A DNA stretch of 64,000 nt from the NCBI RefSeq assembly GCF_001632365.1, contig NW_024468541.1, positions 165,899 through 229,898 of the forward strand, given 5' to 3'. Below are positions 60,909 through 64,000 of the stretch, in pieces. Every line of letters starts with the position of its first letter. Position 1 is the stretch's first letter. The notes under the pieces were generated by a model. It had not been told where the DNA came from and did not search any database. It saw only the letters and a list, made by a program, of their open reading frames with translations. The stretch comes from Laetiporus sulphureus 93-53 (Eukaryota > Basidiomycota > Agaricomycetes > Polyporales > Laetiporaceae). The position numbers were made by a program, and so were the translations under genes.

Positions 60909-63219
60909 TTATCCATAGTAGTCCAACGGATAACCCAGGAACTCACACTGCTCCTGTTCAGCAAACGCACCCATGAAGCTCTGCCATTGGAGTGTTCTCA
61001 ACGGCGCGTTCGTCAGCGTCTGAGACGAGACCGCCTCCCATGCGCTCTCCTGCTCGAACATCGCGAGCGTAGTGTTGTAGCCGCGGGCCGATAGGAACGC
61101 TTTGTCTGGATTCGGGTCGTAGGTCCGCACGAACGAGGTCCACACGTCCACCATTTGCTGCATGAACGGCAAATCCTGATCGTCACGGTAGGGAAGTGTG
61201 TTCGGAAGGGTGCCGAAGACGTAGTATAGCTCGCCGCAGTGACATCTGTACCAGACAAGCAGCGTAGTCAGGGTTCATTAATATACAAAGCAACCTAGAT
61301 TGGACTCACTTGAAGTATTCTTGAGACGGATCACCATATGGATGCGACGCAGTCACAGGGGCATCGCACACAGGCCAATTCGGATCGAACGCCGTGATCT
61401 GATAACTCCGATTGAACTGATAGAACCATACGCTCTGGAACAGGTCGTGCTCAATGGCGGAATATGCAGTCGCCTGGTCCAAACAACGGAACATGGTGTC
61501 GCTCGACACACGCGCGGTGACATTATATACATCCAGTGTGGCGTTCGGACCTGTGGGGACAGAAAACAGAGAATTGCCAACGACATTGGTTGGGAGGTCC
61601 TGTGAGCTGAGAGCGGTGGTGAGATTGTCACTGGTCTGATGTTCACAATTAGAATGAGCGTCATGTCGACGATCGAACAATCATAGACCTACCGGATAAC
61701 CGATGAACGCAGCGCCGTCATCCCTCATGTAGCCCCACATTGTGTGGACATTGGCAACAGTGCCAGACCCATTCAAAGGCAGCTCCTGTGAAGTCACGTA
61801 TGTGCCGTCGACCACAACAAATCTATTGACAAGCCCTTAGACAATGTCAGATCGGAGTGGTAATTCATACCTAGCTACATTTGTCATCGTGACAAGATCG
61901 TAAGCATCCACGGCCCTCAAACACGAGAGTGCATCGGACGAGTTGCAGCCAGCTTCCGCCAACAGAGGATCAACGACAATGGCAACTTCCTCCGGGATCG
62001 TCATATACTCGGAGTAGGTCGTAGCGTAGTTGGAACCAGCCAGATTGCTCATCGAGATAACCGCAGCATACTTGCCTATCGCAGGCGGGGACCCGAGCAG
62101 CGCCCGCACAGACGACGCACCGGCAGACTGGCCTGCGATCGTGATTCGAGTGGGATCTCCACCGAAGGCACTGATGTACGTCTGAACCCAATCGAGCGCG
62201 GCAATCTGGTCCGCCAGTCCGAAGTTGCCGTTCGTCACCCCGTCGTCGAGGGCGAGGAAGCCGAGCGTGGATAAGCGGTAGTTGATCGTCACCACCACGA
62301 TATCTCCTCGGGATGCCATGTTGCTTCCATAGAAGATGGAATCGGAGCCACTCCCGCTGGTGTACGCTCCTCCATGGATCCAGAACATCACGGGCTTCAA
62401 GCTGTTCGAGGATGCAGTGGATCCATTCAACGGTATGTATGGCGTCCAGATGTTGAGGAAGAGACAGTTCTCGCTGCCTGACGGAAGCCCCGTCTGTATG
62501 CACATTGATCCGAATGAGGTAGCATTGAGGATCTTCGATCCAGTGTATGCTGTTGAGTAAGTGAAGCGTTCAAAAGGGTCCACGTAAGGAACGCCTTCAA
62601 ATCGAAAGGAACGTTGGTCGCGATAGCTACATAAGTCGGTGAGCATCTATGTGGCTCTCTTCGAAGTACCACTTACCCAGTGACCATGAGATCGTCAGCG
62701 TACACTATAAGGCTGTTGCTAGAATCCGCAGAAGCCCCATATGCTGAACTCTGCGTGCAGAGCGTGGGCAGCTCCATATTGCATGATACAGCTGCCACCT
62801 GCCCTGCGACGTCCACAGCCTGGCAAGCATCGCCATTCGACGCAACCCAATACAGCTGAGTTTCGCCATACCGTCCCTCGTACGTCTGATACTGAAGTAG
62901 AGTCGCCAGTTCGGTGGTGAAGAACGTCTGGTTGACAGAAAGGAAAGACTCTCCCAAACTGGCGCAAGCTGTCGTTGCCTCCGGCTGCGATTTCGCAGAT
63001 AGAAGTAAGACGCTCTGGTGCTTTGAGGTGGTATATACTACGTCGCGGAACAATCAGAACTGCAGCCGCTCAGCGACCATGGTACAGGTACGTACCGTCA
63101 ACATCATTGTAATAGAGCAGTGTAATATCACTGTCTATGGAGGAGGTCGACGGAACGGAGGTTGAAGCTGCAAGGGACAGCAATGCGAGAAAAACTATCA
63201 GCACAGGCAGGAGGGACAT
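60909..63219 (-). CDS. Secreted type-B carboxylesterase/lipase with N-terminal lectin-like module
   Basis: Multi-exon gene; ATG 63219, stop 60909-60911. A signal peptide is clear (MSLLPVLIVFLALLSLAAS). The next about 120 residues (TTACASLGESFLS, ETQLYWVASNGDACQAVDVA, AVSCNMELPTLCTQSS) have the Cys/Trp spacing of a C-type-lectin-like fold, which is unusual in this family. The alpha/beta-hydrolase follows: FRFEGVPYVDPFERF, SENCLFLNIWTP, oxyanion HGGAYTSGSG, nucleophile elbow ITIAGQSAGASS, acidic residue in MRDDGAAF (Asp where the family usually has Glu), and catalytic His in CHCGELYYVFGTLP. It ends with helices and QEQCEFLGYPLDYYG. It probably hydrolyses extracellular esters; the substrate is not deducible. 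Confidence 0.88.
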
Positions 63220-64000
63220 CTTGCGTTGCCTACCTCTCCAAACTATCCTGCTGCCGCTCCGCTATATACTCTACAGCATCCTCCATGCGTTGTTTCCTGA
63301 TCCTGCACCGAACATCTAGTGTCGTTCGAGAGTCAGAGTCGCACCATGCACAGTCGCCCAGACACGAGTGGGCGCAAAGCCGATGCCGGCTTGTTAAACG
63401 CACCGCCTCTCTTTCCCCGCTCCGAAGCTTCGAAAAGGACAACGAGGGCCGTGCTGCTGATCGCTTTGAATGGAGTGGGTATTTAGAGGCTGTCCCTGCC
63501 GCGACGCAGGTTCTGCGACTCCGAGGCTCGACTCAAGCAGCTGGCTGGAGGTTGACCTCCATGATGCCTGTACGGACGCATGAAAGGGCTACTCTGGAGT
63601 CTTGGGTAATGTGCACTTTCGCCTTCCATTGCCAGATTTACATCTCCGCAAAGATCGAATTGGATGCAGATGCGGCATCAAGTGGGTAGTTGTTGACTTC
63701 TCTTCGAGGCCTTGAGGCAGGCCTCCTTCTCCTTCACACGGCACTAGGGTCTTTTTCAGGAACGCACGGATCGGAACAGTGGTAAATCTCGAAGCGCTCA
63801 AGTCCCAGGACTCTTCGTGGAGCTATATGCTCGAGAGGTCAGTGTCGGTATCGCAGTGACGTTGCCCGCATTCATCGCTCGGCGCAGGAAAGGATGTCTC
63901 CGTGGAGCTCTCATACGAGTGGAAGATGACACCAACCATGCATTCTCCACGATCCAATCGATGCAACCAATGGAATCAGCGTGTCTTCCGAACCAAGAAT
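63220..64000. other. Upstream region of the esterase, to window end
   Basis: About 0.78 kb. A run of open plus-strand frame (63162-63689) overlaps the esterase start antisense and has no recognisable motifs. The final 300 bases may belong to a gene outside the window, but nothing can be assigned. Confidence 0.35.

Overview
The window is nuclear DNA of a filamentous basidiomycete, most likely an Agaricomycete. The evidence is dense genes split by many 45-65 nt GT-AG introns (plus a few GC-AG), house-keeping proteins of clearly fungal type, and a lineage-expanded family of WW-like membrane proteins. The gene models below were read by splicing exons by eye. Where exon lengths were summed, the reading frame closed.

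Left third (1-12.3 kb): the 3' end of a basic low-complexity protein, a pheromone/filamentation-type MAP kinase (TEY loop), a G3BP-like NTF2+RRM RNA-binding protein divergent from RAD52, a 253 bp foldback element (MITE-like), and a small NDUFAF2/NDUFA12-type complex I gene. Then about 3 kb without a recognisable gene.

Middle (15.4-39.9 kb): an accessory block. A four-gene module appears twice in tandem in the same order and orientation: WW-like membrane protein (-), small Pro/Asp-rich protein 'P' (-), second-type WW-like membrane protein (+), metacaspase (+). Module 1 is 15429-26111 and module 2 is 27049-36583. A third metacaspase follows at 38101-39905. Another WW-like membrane paralogue sits apart at 44924-47449. 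This association of prodomain-less metacaspases with membrane-anchored WW-like proteins is the most interesting feature of the window. Its function is not known from the sequence.

Right third (40.3-64 kb): a small coiled-coil protein, an Afi1-like DENN-type trafficking protein, alpha-COP (coatomer), an XPG/FEN-type nuclease with a long repeat-bearing insertion, a paxillin-like three-LIM protein, and a secreted type-B carboxylesterase with an unusual N-terminal module. These look like ordinary conserved genes flanking the accessory block.
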